DNA of 64,000 nt from Paramecium octaurelia. Its lineage: Eukaryota > Ciliophora > Oligohymenophorea > Peniculida > Parameciidae. Both the position numbers and the translations under genes were made by a program. The notes below the pieces were generated by a model that saw nothing but the letters and a program-made list of their open reading frames with translations, did not search any database and had not been told where the DNA came from. This document shows positions 13,704-26,228 of this stretch, one piece after another; position 1 is the stretch's first letter, and every line of letters starts with the position of its first letter. Where the stretch lies: the NCBI GenBank assembly GCA_905182995.1, contig CAJJDP010000031.1, positions 475,829-539,828 of the forward strand, written 5' to 3'.

Positions 13704-16359
13704 ATGGGTAATCTTCTAAATAATTTGTTTACAAATGTTAAATCGCATTTTTATTATAATAAAATGAGAAGCAAAGGTCACAGCAAAGTCAAATCTCTAC
13801 ATACAGTGTAAGCAGTTTCAAATACCAAGACTTTCTTTATAAGTAGAATCACCCAAAGATCCTTTGTGAAGAATGCTTTAACTCCTCTGCCTTTAGAATA
13901 GGTTCCTTAAACATAGGTGCCAACTCCTTTGAGTGGCAGAATAGTTGCAAGGAAGGTCTTCAAAGGAACATAGCTGAAAACCTAGGGGAGTGTTCTAGAA
14001 AACGAAAAGAAGAATCAATAGTCTCTTTTCGAAGTGATTGCTTCTGAAAAGTTCAAGAACATTATCTCAGAAGGAAAATTAAGGAAGGAGGAGTAAACCC
14101 TTTTTACATTAGAAGGACCACTCATATTTAAAGATCGATATAGACATAAGATTTTCAAGTAGAGTTTGAATATAGAGAATTAGTTTACGCAATAGGAAGA
14201 TAACTTGAACATCTAAATGTTCCTGAAGAACATGAGATAAATCATAACAACAAGTCATATTCAACATAATGACATTCAAACAAATGAGAATAGTTTCTTA
14301 TCTGATAATTTTAAGGCTCAAATGACGAGTCCTCGATTTACCTTTACTAATCATCTGTCAACTATTCAACTTCAGAATTAGCCTACTTAGCTTTATAAAG
14401 TGGGAAGTACCTCAATGTTAGATCCAATTGAGGAGAAAAAGGAATAAATGCAACCCACAATGCAAATCAATAGAAAAAAACTGACTCTTTCTGTGAGCAA
14501 TCCAGAAAATTAAATAGGAGTCTATTAATTCAATGTTCCAGATTATTGTAAGAAATCGGAAGATAAGATTGAAGAAGTGCAGGAATACACTGATAAACCT
14601 AAGCATGTCTTGAAGCAGGCATTGTAGTTTGTAAGTAAATTTGATTTAAACATAGATTTCCTCATAACCCAAAAAAATGACATCCAAATTCTCTAAATCT
14701 ATTTTAAAGATTATTGGTATTCCAGATCAAGAGAATCCACACGAAGATGATACTCTTCAATTTTATAATTTATAAAAAGTAATTATTTTATGAAGTAAGA
14801 CTAGCAGGTTTATGAAACTGTATTTACAAAACAGAATGTCACAAATCTTTATAAAATTAGAGGAAAATATCTTGGTGCATTTGCAATTAATCCAAGATAA
14901 GCGATCCTCAATAAATGTTCTAAAAATATGTGAAAGTCAATAATCAAGTCGACTCTAATCTTGTTATACTAATCAAAATAATATCTATACTTAATAGTTA
15001 TCAAATCCGTTGTTTTAAGTCGCTATAGAGTATAATAGATTTTAAAACTATTAAATTCAGTATTTTGATTACTCATTTGCCGATTGTTACTTAAATGATT
15101 TAGATAGTTTTACTGAAGATGAAGGAGGCTTTGAAATTATTGAATGTCAATCTAAACTCAAAATGATAAATACTGCATATCTTAACTTCATAATTAACAC
15201 TTTAGATCCAGACATTAGAAATGTCATGCTACAAGATCAAAGTTCCTTAATCGATTCCAGGATGATTAAAGATCCCTCCTATATCTATCATGATGATTAG
15301 ATTATTAGAACAGTCAACTCTTTGTATAGACGTATCAAAAGAAAGGATCAAATACAATAAGTTAAAATACTCATTCATCACTACAGTGATATTTTGACAG
15401 GCATATTTGAAGATGAATATGAAATTGATAATCTGGCTCATGATTATGGTTTAGTTGAATTCGAGGAATAGATATAAATGCAATAGTCTACTAACAAAAT
15501 TGAAAAGGCAAGAATCATGATTAATTCAGCAAAGCCTATTAAAAAAAAGACATCGAATCGTGAACAATCTCCACCAAGTGAAAGATCAAATTAAAAAACA
15601 AATTCAAAAACAATTATTTCTTCACCTAGACATTAAACGATCAATTACACAACTAATATTTAGAAACCTGTTAAATAATTACTTTAGGCTACCTCAAGTC
15701 AAACCAGTGTTTTACAAAGAAGAAGCGATTCTCCACAAGATGAGATTAGTCTGAAAGAATCAAGTAATTTAAATACTACCTAATCAAACAAAATGAAGGC
15801 CACTTAGACTTTGCAAAATACAACGAATCCGATTTCCTAAAAAGAAGAGGAGATAATTTAACCTTTAATGACCAAGAGTCAAGAGAGAAGGAATCCCATT
15901 ATTATCTCTTCTATGAGTAAACACGCTCTATAAATGAGAACTTAAATTACTGAAGCTCGTAGAAGGTAATCCATTGCAATAATCGAGAAAATCAAGTTAC
16001 TCATTGAGGAGTAAAAGTTGCCAGAAGTACTTGATGTTAATACATAATTTTAGCTTGAAGAAGAATTTACCAACAATCCAAATCTGATGATCAATGAACG
16101 TTTCAAAGGAAATAACACTTATCTTATTGTGGCAGCATAGACTGGAAACATTGAGATTGTAGAATTCTTATTGCGCAAAGGAGCACAAGTCAATTTATAA
16201 AATGTATTAGTTTATTATTTAAATAAGAATGATGGAGACACTGCTCTGCATAAAGCCATATCGTATCAATTCTACAATGTTGCCGATCTCTTGATTGCAC
16301 AAGGAGCCCAAAACTTACGAAATTATGACGGTTTGAGTCCTTGGCAATTAGTTTAATGA
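13704..16359 (+). CDS. ankyrin-repeat protein with long disordered N-terminal region
   Basis: Model of 861 residues with introns of 25, 21 (14779-14799, ending AAG) and 24 nt (16204-16227). The C-terminus has ankyrin repeats: NTYLIVAAQTGNIEIVEFLL, then NNDGDTALHKAIS and NYDGLSPWQLV. The rest is serine-, asparagine- and glutamine-rich with a helical central part, and was not matched to any domain. I start at 13704 because it gives MGN, a possible myristoylation site, and is the first in-frame ATG after the upstream stop; an ATG at 13764 is in the same frame. The ankyrin part is a protein-binding module; partners unknown. The next gene starts 82 bp downstream on the same strand. Confidence 0.75.
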
Positions 16360-16441
16360 TTATATATCTGTTATTATTACTAATACAATTTAAAATAATA
16401 TTCACATTAATTAACTATAATTATTATGAATATTTAAAATA

Positions 16442-18579
16442 ATGGAATTTTATGAGATAGTCAAATCGATCGGCTCTGGTTCATTTGGCCAGGTGTATTT
16501 GGCTAGGAATAAAAGAGAAGATCGACTTTATGTTATTAAGCGTATCAAAATCAGAGACATGAGTTAGAAGGATCGTGAGAATACTGAAAATGAAGTCAGA
16601 TTATTATAGAAATTGAGACATCCAAACATTGTAGCATACAAGGATTCATATTTAGATAGAGAACAATATTTAAACATTGTAATGATACATTGCGAAGGTG
16701 GAGACATCTATTAAAAGATTCGAAACAAGAAAAGTTTTCCTGAATCTCAAATTTTGGATTGGTTTGCATAAATGACATTGGCCTTGTGTTACTTACATGA
16801 GCAAAAGATTTTACATCGAGATTTGAAGACATAAAATATATTTCTTAAAAATGGCAGAGTTAGATTGGGAGATTTTGGAATTGCCAAAGTGCTTGACTCA
16901 ACTCGTGATTTGGCTAACACTTGCATAGGAACTCCCTATTATATGAGTCCAGAGTTATTTAAATATAAACCGTATTCATATAAAAGTGATGTATGGGCCC
17001 TTGGATGTTGTCTCTATGAAATGTGCAATCTGAGACACGCCTTTGACGCATAATCAATGAATGGATTGGCATTGAAAATATTAAAAGGTTCGTATTCATC
17101 CATCAGTCCAACCTATTCTAAGGCATTGAGAGATCTTATAAATAAAATGCTTAATACTAATCCAAAGGCTAGACCGACCATCTAGGATATAGTTCATAAA
17201 CCAATCATAAAATTAAGGATTATTTATTACATGCTTGAAGTATTTAGTGGTATTTTCAATATCAATATTCTTAGAACCATAATCAGCCGATTTAGATGAT
17301 ATGTATGTTGATACATTATACGAATAGGCTGAATAAATTGGAGTCCTACCACTAATCTAACACTATCAAAAATAGATGGCTTAAGGTGCCACTATTGCTG
17401 ATATCAAAAATGAGTTAGAGAAGGGAGGTAGAGCAGAATAAAGAATGCTTATTTAAATTTAAGAATAAGAAGCATTGAAATTAAAGTAGTTGAAAAAAGA
17501 ATAAATTGAGAAAAAGAAATTAGAAGAAGAAATCAAGAGGTTAGAATAAAAGAAACAATAAAAACTTCCTATTCAAAATACTAAATAAACTGAAACTAAT
17601 TCAAATTCTAAGGCAACAACAGAGAATATCACCAATAAATCAGAAAATACCTAAAAAACAGATGCACAATAAAGAGCAGATTATCTTAGAGTGAATTAAA
17701 GGAAGGTATCTTTGGAAAGAGATAGAAGACCTAATGAGATAAGACAGAAATAAAAAGAAAGAAGTTTATCTCTTGAAAAAGATAGATTGAGAGATGATAG
17801 TACTATTAGTACTAAGGAAAGAGTAATTTAGAAGAAGCAAAAAAGGGATGAAGAAAAAACTATTTAAGAAGAGAAGGAAAGATAACAAATTTATAAAGAG
17901 AGTTATTAAAATAGAAAATTAGCATAGGAAAGGAAATAGGCATAATATCGTTAATCTAAGGATAGTTCATTAAAGGTTCAGGAAGAATTCTATGATTCTG
18001 AAGATAGTGAGGGAGTCATGGCTATTTAGGAAATCGAAAATGAAGAAGAATATGAAGAGGAAGGGGATGTTGATTAAAGGCTTGATTTAATGAAAACTAA
18101 ACTTAAAGATAAAACTTTGAAAATACAAGAAATTAGTTAGTCGCTTTAACAAAATAGACAGGTGCAAAATATGCAAATCAAAGCTTTAGAAAGTAAGAAT
18201 TTTCTTACAGTGTAGCTGGACAAGTCATTCCATTGGTTGAAGAGGAATTAGAGAATGAAGATCTGGATGATGAAGATTAGGGAGATGATGATGGACTTGA
18301 TCAAGATGAAATAAAACCAATTAATTCTATTGTTGCTCGAATTTAAGATAGAATTAAACTATTAAGGCATAGATGTGAAGGTGGCTTAGGCAACAATCTT
18401 GTTGAAAAAGCATTGCAAATTATGAAAACTAAATGTAAAAATTTGAAAGTATGTTCTTAGAACTTTCTACTCAAGAATTAAGAAAACAACTCATATAGTT
18501 ATTGGGAGAAGAAAATATAGGCTATTGGCAACTCTTTGACTAAATTTTATATATGGAGGAACTCCTCACAAAATATTGA
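16442..18579 (+). CDS. NIMA-related (NEK) protein kinase
   Basis: Spliced model of 687 residues with three introns (25, 23 and 26 nt). The kinase domain begins at residue 1: [11 protein letters not shown], lysine 33 in [23 protein letters not shown] and GTPYYMSPE, followed by a NEK-type C-lobe ([14 protein letters not shown]). A long Glu/Lys/Gln-rich coiled coil follows, then an acidic stretch, and the C-terminus [17 protein letters not shown], a motif I associate with NEK1/NEK4-type ciliate kinases. NEKs regulate cilia length and basal bodies in ciliates; this role is from the family. The stop lies 42 bp from the convergent coiled-coil gene. Confidence 0.88.
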
Positions 18580-18621
18580 TTCAATTATTTATTGCTATAT
18601 AAAATAAATACACAAAGATTT

Positions 18622-19471
18622 TCATTATTTGCGAGAGAAATATTCTTTAACTCCAAAGGAAGAGCTGCTCTGTCTATTGGTCATCATATTATTGAGTTTT
18701 ATTGGCGAATTATATTATGATCGATCAGTACTTTGTCCTTTATTAAAATTCAAGTAACCTTGGAGAATTTACTTCTAATTTTTCAAAATAGCAATATCTG
18801 TTTGAATTTGGTTTTTCTCATTCTCAAATTTTTAGGCGAATTCTGCTGTCTGAAGTTTGATTCTATTCAATTCTTTTTAATATTTGCTCACACCAGAAGA
18901 ACTTCTTGGCATTTTTAATTGACTGTTCATTCTTGAACTTTCAGTATTTAAGTATTCACTAGTTTAAGATTTTTGCTTTTATTAAGATGAATACAATCTT
19001 TCCTCAATTTTATTCAAATTGCTTTATTATAATTATAAATTAAGACTATAGATTTCCTCATCCTTCACCTTCAGTTCAGAATTTAGATCTTCTATTTACA
19101 TTTAATAATTTATTTTCATTAGGTTCATAGTTTTATCAAAGTTTTTTTGGGTCTAAAGTATCTACTCTTACAAATACAACTCTTTTTTAATGAATTATTT
19201 TTAGGAATTATGTACTTTCTATTAAAGTTAAAATAATTAGTAAACTAGTTAGTCGTGACTTCTATTTGTAAAATCACTAACTGTTTAACGACTTATTAGA
19301 TTGCTTTTTAGTAATTCAATTGAATGCTCATTATTAACAAATATGGCTTACTTTTATTTAAGTCTACATCATAGAATTGGTGGAGACATTATCTCTTTTT
19401 TAAGTCGAATATGATTAAATTAAGTCTTCAGGAGTTTGATTTCGAATTAGTTACGAAGAAGTATATTGCAT
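18622..19471 (-). CDS. coiled-coil protein, unknown function
   Basis: Model of 274 residues with one 25-nt intron (19327-19351, ending GAG). A central Q/L/K-rich heptad region of roughly 130 residues is flanked by serine-rich ends; the C-terminus has SSSFGVKEYFSRKQ. No domain recognised. It lies next to the NEK gene and two further minus-strand genes, with no evidence for co-transcription. Confidence 0.6.
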
Positions 19472-20069
19472 ATTAATAATTTTAATAATTAATTACATAG
19501 AATAATACATTTATTATTAGAGTTAATTGATGTATAAACTAATATTGATTTCATTTAGCATTTTTATTAATTAAATTATAGGTAACTAGTAATAGCTTGA
19601 TCTATTGTTTAAATTTAATAAATAAATGTCTATTGGCCTAATTTTATTTGATTTATTTAGAATTTTTTATTAAATTTCTAATAATCTTATTGTCATTTTA
19701 ATTAAATTATAGGTTGCAATTGTAAATGTGATTTATGTTTTGGATCCTAAAATTAGATTCAGAATATATCTATCATAATATATAGAGATAGAATTTAATA
19801 TAATTCGAAGCTAATTTAATTATGAAATCAAATTATCTAATAATTATAAAATAGGTTTCACATAATTTAATATTTAAAGAAATAATTATTTACATTTATT
19901 ATTATTTAAATAACATATCATCCTATAGGTGCAAAATAAGAGGGTGCTTGAAGCCAAATCTAATTATGATTAGTTTCTTCATCCTGAGTTATCTTTTACT
20001 CATTCTTTAAGATGCATTTTCTATTGTCAACGGGATTTTAACTTACGATGATTTTTAAATAACTAACCT
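19472..20069. other. AT-rich intergenic
   Basis: About 600 bp of very AT-rich sequence with short direct repeats of the ATTAAATTATAGGT type near 19,570 and 19,700. No coding evidence. Confidence 0.45.
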
Positions 20070-21111
20070 TCATCTCAATAGGTGTAGATAAGAATTATTA
20101 AAATTTTCCATTTTCGGAACTTATTTTTTAATCAATAAATACTAGACTATAATATTCTATTGATGATTAAGAATGAGATGATTATTTTTTGTAAATTCCA
20201 CATGAATTGGTTTTTCATAAGCCACTTCTACTTTTATTTCTGCTTTGATTTCTTAAGTCAATATATTATATATAATGAATTTATTTGAATTGGAAATAGT
20301 AACTGCTAAATCCAGATCTTTTGAAATTAATAAATTTTTACTGTTAGAATTTAAGTATACATCTTCTATCCTGAAATCTAATCCCTAGAGAGTTTATTTA
20401 ATTTTAAATTCATGGATATCCCACAAAAGAACCTGTCTGATTAATTAAATTTTAAAGTTACCTAGCTTATTTGTTTTAATATGCTATTAAACATTAATCA
20501 ATATGTTAAAAATATTTAATATAATAAACTTGTTAAATGTTGTGATTTATTTAATTTATAAATTCTCCTGTTTAAGTTGAATATACCTAAGATAAGATAG
20601 CATATACTTTAACTGATCCATCATATGCTACTAAAATCACATTCTATCCATTTTTCGAAAAGTATATTTGCTTTACAGCAATCGAATGATTGATCTTGTA
20701 TATCTGTTTTAGATTCTTGAAATCCCATATTCTTGCTTCTTTATTTTAGCACGTAGTAATCATATATTGATCTTCAAATGGTATTATCTGTATAACTTAA
20801 TAGGCATGATTAGAAAGATTTTTTATCAGCTTTGCAGTAGATATATCAATTATCTGAATATCGCCATTTTATTCTCCGATCATTAGTCTATTGAATTTAG
20901 GTGCGATACTTGTTTTTGTCTATTATCTGCATGATTCTAGGTTGTTTTTTCAATTCAAAATTTCTGATAATCTTAGATGAAGTCAGTTTGTATAATGGAC
21001 ATTTACAGGATTATTTACTAAAACAAATTACTCTATAATAAAATATCTTAACTACTTGTCTTAATCATTTACGAAGTTTGTATATGTATTTGAAAATGGT
21101 ATTATTTTCAT
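20070..21111 (-). CDS. WD40-repeat protein
   Basis: About 320 residues. Introns: 29 or 35 nt ending CATCTAAG, 22 nt GTATCG...CAATAG, and 25 nt GTAACTTT...AATCAG. WD-type blades are visible: LMIGEQNGDIQIIDI, then YMITTCQNKEARIWDFKNL, then ILVAYDGSVKVYAI, and QVLLWDIHEFKIKQTLQGL. WD40 propellers are interaction scaffolds, and no specific family is assigned. The N-terminal exon is short and its splice donor is ambiguous between two GT sites six bases apart, both keeping the frame. Confidence 0.7.
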
Positions 21112-21286
21112 TGTTTTGCATGTTTACCTTTTATTTGAAGATTCCATTTTATATATAACAAAAAGTATTGATATAAATTAGAATATAAAAAATATTTAAA
21201 TAAGAATTCATTTAGAAATTGATTGTATTTATCCAATCTAGATACACAAAGACTATTCAACATCAAAAATGTATAAACAATTAAAA

Positions 21287-23081
21287 TCATGATTAAGAAT
21301 TGCAAAAATATTAGAGTAAGGCTTTGTAATTTATTTTCTCTAAATTTTTTCCTAAGTTGTAGTTTATCATTTCCATATATTCAATTGATCTTGGTTATAA
21401 TTAGATTTCACAAAATTTCAATGTAGTTTCATAATCCGAGTTATCACATTCTCCCTATTACGAAAAGTTCTTCTTGATTGCCAATTGTTATAAAGTGTCT
21501 TGTATCTTGTATTGATGTTTCGTGAAAATCTATTTTAGATGTAATTCAATATTATTCTTTTCCGAATTAGTAAACAACTCATATTTGCCTAATAACTATT
21601 TCAAAACACTTTTAATTATTGAGATTGAATTAGAATTTTTGAGACTATGGAGAACATAATCTTAGGTATTATCTTCGACAAGATATCTAGCCACCAACAG
21701 CTTTTCTCTTTCATCATTCATTATAAAAGGCTCTTTGGATAAAATTTCTATGACTTCTTCGATAGTAATTTCGGAATCCTCGTAATAATTCAGAAGTTGA
21801 TCCAAATATATCAAGGGAATCTATTTCAATTAGAATTGAAACTTTAGCTTTTGGCCTATGTTTTTGATCTCATAATAGTTGACTTTAGGAAGTTTTTAAG
21901 TTTTGAACTCCTTTTTGATGGATAAGTCATCATCCTCTGATTCATTTTAAGGGGAATCTTCTTCAAATCCATTTATACTTGTGATATCAATTTGAAATGA
22001 TTTCTGATAATCAAGCATATGTTATTTTTTTCGAATGCTTGGTTGTCTCAAAAGATTCATTTAGGATGGCATATCACTGATTATTTCATCATCAATAGAC
22101 TTTTCACTTTAAATATTTTCTACACATTTTTAGTACTTTTAATCTAGAATCAATTATTACGTTTCAGTTGCTTATTTGATAATTAGATTTGGATTTGATA
22201 ATTCATAAGCTTATAATTAGTCATCCTTCTCATTGATAATCTTTAAGAGCTATTGTATATACTACTCCTTGTAATTCTATTAATTTGTAAGTTGCTGTTG
22301 TAGTTCCAGAATCTTTGCTTATAGTTTAGTGATTTCAACTTCATCTCTATAAATTTGTAGCCTATTCTTAAATTTATTCTGCTGAGGCACTTGTATTTGG
22401 CTTATCAAAAGCAATTATTTTTTATTTTCTCTATCAAAATGCTTATTCTCAAGCTCCAATTTTTCGACCTAATTTTTATATTTTGTAATATCAGATTGCA
22501 ATTATTAAATTAGTTATTATTATTATTTAGTTTCAACTTGTAATTTTTTAAGTCTTTTTTCCAAATCTTCATAGAGATCTTTCAAATTAACTCCGTTGAG
22601 TTTATAATTTAGAAGCTGATTAAGCGATTAAATTTATTTTCTTAATCGTAGGCATTCTGAATGATATTCCTTACACTCTATTTGCAATTCTTACTATTTG
22701 GTAAGGTTCATTGATTTTTTCATCTCTTCAATATCCTTTACCTTTTGTAGCAACTCCTGTTCCAGCTACTTATTTATAGTCTGTAACTTTCTCAGATTCT
22801 ACAATTAAAAACAAATTTCTCCGCCAAAGCCTTATCCAGTCTACATTTATATGTGTTTAAAATACTTTCATTTGTCTTTATTTGAGTTTATACATTTTAA
22901 ATTCCTCTTCCAATTAATGAATCTGATATTTTAATTAAGTATTCTCAAATAATAATTTGTCTTCCTCCGATACTCTTGGACAAGAATATTGAGTTTGGGA
23001 GAGTCTAGTGGAGTGACAACGCAATTTGTTATTGTCAAAACTCGAGGTTTTGCTCTTGCAAGACTGAAATACGCTAAGCAT
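21287..23081 (-). CDS. long coiled-coil protein, unknown function
   Basis: Spliced model of 589 residues with one 25-nt intron (GTATTTTA...AATGTAG). Residues from about 45 to 330 are strongly coiled coil (Q/L/E/K heptads). An acidic linker (EEDSPQNESEDDDLS) follows, then a globular C-terminal part containing EPFIMNDEREKLLVARYLVE and repeated helices. The C-terminal helices look like an EF-hand-type or structural fold, but no calcium-binding loop is visible. A cytoskeletal or basal-body role would be a guess based on the coiled coil. Confidence 0.65.
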
Positions 23082-24168
23082 TTTGATTTATAAATAAAAT
23101 TAATAACATCATCAATTTAAAATTAGTATGGTTTGTTTTTTTTTAAATGTTTTGATCTAAATATTTATAATTATTGATCAAATACATTGAAGAATTTCCA
23201 GATTCATTTTCATATTAAAAGCTCTTAACGGAAGTAAGTTATTTTTAAGTAAAATGTTGTCTGGTAAACTTGCTTGAAGCTATTCATCATATTTTTAATA
23301 TTATTTAATTGTTGCTATAGTGCAATTTCTCCATTATATTATTAATTAATTCTGTATATTGCAGAATTAAGAGTATAGAAAGAGAAAACAATAAAATATT
23401 GATCAAATCTACTCTTTTATTAGGTTATTGTCCAAGTTATGGAACCATCCTCTTGATAGTGCTTAAAATTAATAATTATTGTTATTTCATATTACATATT
23501 AATTTTTATTTATTTTTATTGAACACAATTGCATAGTATAGTATATAAAATTTAAAGTTCATGACTCATCAAGATACTGAAAGGCATCTCTAGCTTAAAT
23601 AAGTCTTGGAATCGTTCTTCTTTACAATTGGTTTGAGCTACGTGTCACTGAAAAATCAATCAGAAAAAAAACTGAAGGTTAAGTAGAAATGGGTCTGCAA
23701 AAAAATGTCTAATTTATAAATTATAACAATTTAAAATAGGAGCATCTAATTTAAGGTATGCAAAATCATAAATTTATACTGAATGAATACTTGACAACTA
23801 TAATAAATAAAAGAGTATGTCTGAATTAAGATGTTGGCAATCAGAATATTTTTAATTCGACACTAAACTCAAAATCTAATGAGGTTGGCTTAAGTATATC
23901 GATATACTTGGAGCATAATATGAGTCAAAGGAGAATTTTGGCTGAATAATGGATTTTGTAATTTAAAAGTAATAACAACCGAAATATGCCTTGTAGCAAA
24001 CAATGCACTTTTGAAAAAAATTCGCTTTGCTGTATTTTCACAAAGAGTTCATTGCATCAAAATTTCTTGGTTAAGTAATCGTGTTATTAAAACTACTTAC
24101 TTTAAATCGTTATTGATCATAATGGTAAAAATTAGAATTTAGAATTATATAAATGCTATCATTTAAAC
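23082..24168. other. intergenic with short competing ORFs
   Basis: About 1.1 kb. A plus-strand frame of about 67 codons from an ATG near 23,562 and a frame open from about 23,880 into the next gene are present, but neither has recognisable domains. The second may be a 5' extension of the gene at 24169. Confidence 0.35.
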
Positions 24169-24609
24169 ATGGAGGGAGATGTATCCATCATAGCCCGTTT
24201 CCATCAACATCTGAATTTGACTCAAGAAGTCGGAAAACCAAGATCTCTGTCCTTTTAGGAGTAGACAATGATCCCAAAGTAGAATAATCGATTGGTGAGG
24301 TTCAATTCCGATTAAATAAGAACTCCCGAGAGGAAGGTGCTTATGTATTCAGTTGAGGAAGAGGTGACTTTCTTGATTGATGAGAATCAAATAGAGAGGG
24401 TGAGGAGTCAAAATTCAGATTCAGATTTCATGATACAGACAATAGAAGAGGAAACAGATGTGACTGAGTGGCAAATTATAGATCATAAACACTTACTTAC
24501 TCTTGATTAAAAGAAAATGCTCAATTCGTTGAATGAGATTAGAAATCTTTTCAATTCAAAATCCAAGCATAGTCATTAGATATAATAGACTTTAGATTTG
24601 TTCTCATGA
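24169..24609 (+). CDS. small acidic hypothetical protein
   Basis: 146 codons without introns. The N-terminal half is basic with Ser/Thr (LTQEVGKPRSLSF; VRFNSDQIRTPERK), and the second half is acidic (EEETDVTEWQ) and ends in a helix. Six or more glutamines are TAA/TAG codons. No family recognised. Upstream sequence is open in the same frame for about 290 nt, so the true start may be further 5'. Confidence 0.5.
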
Positions 24610-25056
24610 AAACAAATAGAAATTGCTTGATATTTATAAAAATACATAAACCATTATTCTTGGATTCAGATGCATAGTAAGATCGAATCCAATCTATTTT
24701 TATATTTATAATAATCAATTTGATATTCTTCAAGTATTCAAATGATAATATCCATGAGTGACTCTGTAGTGTATAGATAACACTGCATTCTAAAAGTGGC
24801 AGTTTGACCTTTGAATGTTTTGCATTGAGATCATCAATTTAAAGAATTCGTTTTTGGTTTTTGGGGATTAAGTGAGACAAATTTAGTCTGGTTGAGATGT
24901 ATCAAAAAGATGGAATAATAAGGAGAGTGTGATTGTGTGAGAGTAGGAAACGATGAAAAATTGGTAAGATATAATTCTTGAGTGAGGGAGGGGCATTGCT
25001 TAATTAGTGGTTGATAATTAGAAAAATTCGTTTTTATATGATTAATAATTAAATAA
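24610..25056. other. intergenic upstream of the trichocyst gene
   Basis: About 450 bp with no coding signal on the plus strand. A G-rich stretch (24,870-25,000) stands out against the AT-rich background. A minus-strand frame overlapping the trichocyst gene's start was judged a shadow. Confidence 0.4.
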
Positions 25057-26184
25057 ATGAAATCAATTATTCTGATTGCCCTCATTGCTGTGGCCTTTAC
25101 AGCCAGAGTCCAAGAGAGAAATATGGCTAAGGTGTAAGCTGATTTAGCTAAAAGCACTTATGGAAAAGCCTTACTTCACTTGGTTGAATTGCACTCAATG
25201 GCTGGAGGACCAGTTCAAGAATTAATTGATGCTATTGAAGAACTTATCAATGATTTGGAAGATGAATTGGAAGAATTAGAATTCAATTTCTAAGTGAGAA
25301 CAAATGAACACAATGCCTTAGTAGTCAGTTTGGAATAAGACATCCAAGATGCTGTAATTGGTATTGTGTAATTTTGAATAATCAAGATGTCAATAACACA
25401 CAAGACACTTTGGACAATCTCCTCTACCCAAGAAGAGCCTAAATCTAAAGCAAGATTGATTCTGTCATCGGATATCAAGAGGACAACAGAAAGAATTATG
25501 ATGAGGCAATCTTAGTTAGAGAATAAGAACACGAAGCCTTCGAAGCATAAATTGCTGAATTGAATGATGCTACAGCTTCAGTTGATGATGCCTTGGCTCT
25601 CCTTGCTTCCCTCACAAACCCATCATTGTTGTAGATCAGAAGATTCTAAAATACACTCAAGAACATTGAAAACAAGATCAGATCAAGATCAAGAATGGCA
25701 CCCATGATCAAGGCCTTGATTAATTTGGCTTCCAATCAAAACTTCTCCAATCAAGACGTATTGAAGAACATTGTTGATGCTCTCAACGAATTCAGAAATG
25801 CAGTCGTTGATCAAATCAATGATTTGACAGCCTAAGAAGCTTAAGACGTTATTGATCACGAGGCTTATCTTGAATAATTAGATGATGAATACAGTGAATT
25901 CTAAAGATAAATCAACAGAGCAACAGTCGACTTGACTGCCACCAATGGTAAACACATTTGATTTATCTTCCATAGAGAAAATCGATTCAATGACTGAATT
26001 CAGAGACTAAAGAGCTGCTGATTAAAAACAATACACTGCTGAATTGGAATTAGAAAACAACACTTATGCTGAAGAAACTGACATCTACACTAATACCAAG
26101 AATGAATTCACCAGAGAGTTGGGAGTCAGTGAAGCTGCCTTGAGTCTAGTCAAAAGTGCAGATTTCTCAAACATCCAAGTTTGA
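25057..26184 (+). CDS. trichocyst matrix protein precursor (TMP family)
   Basis: Spliced model of 357 residues with introns of 26 and 28 nt. A signal peptide, MKSIILIALIAVAFTARVQ, is followed by alternating acidic helices such as LIDAIEELINDLEDELEELE, and ends YTNTKNEFTRELGVSEA. This layout, low complexity and rich codon use (more C- and G-ending codons than its neighbours) match the highly expressed trichocyst matrix proteins of Paramecium, which are cleaved and crystallise in the dense-core secretory organelle. The family (T1, T2, T4 types) is large; I do not assign the subgroup. The stop is 44 bp from the convergent copine gene. Confidence 0.88.
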
Positions 26185-26228
26185 TATTCATCCAAAATAT
26201 TATAAATATCATTTAATTTTATGATCTA

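Noticed and set aside
18733-18918. 61-codon plus-strand ORF with a hydrophobic stretch
   Set aside because: Shadow of the minus-strand coiled-coil gene at 18622-19471.
21108-21305. Minus-strand 65-codon ORF with hydrophobic start
   Set aside because: It overlaps the 3' end of the long coiled-coil gene and the 5' end of the WD40 gene in a different frame; no domain and no glutamine TAA/TAG use.
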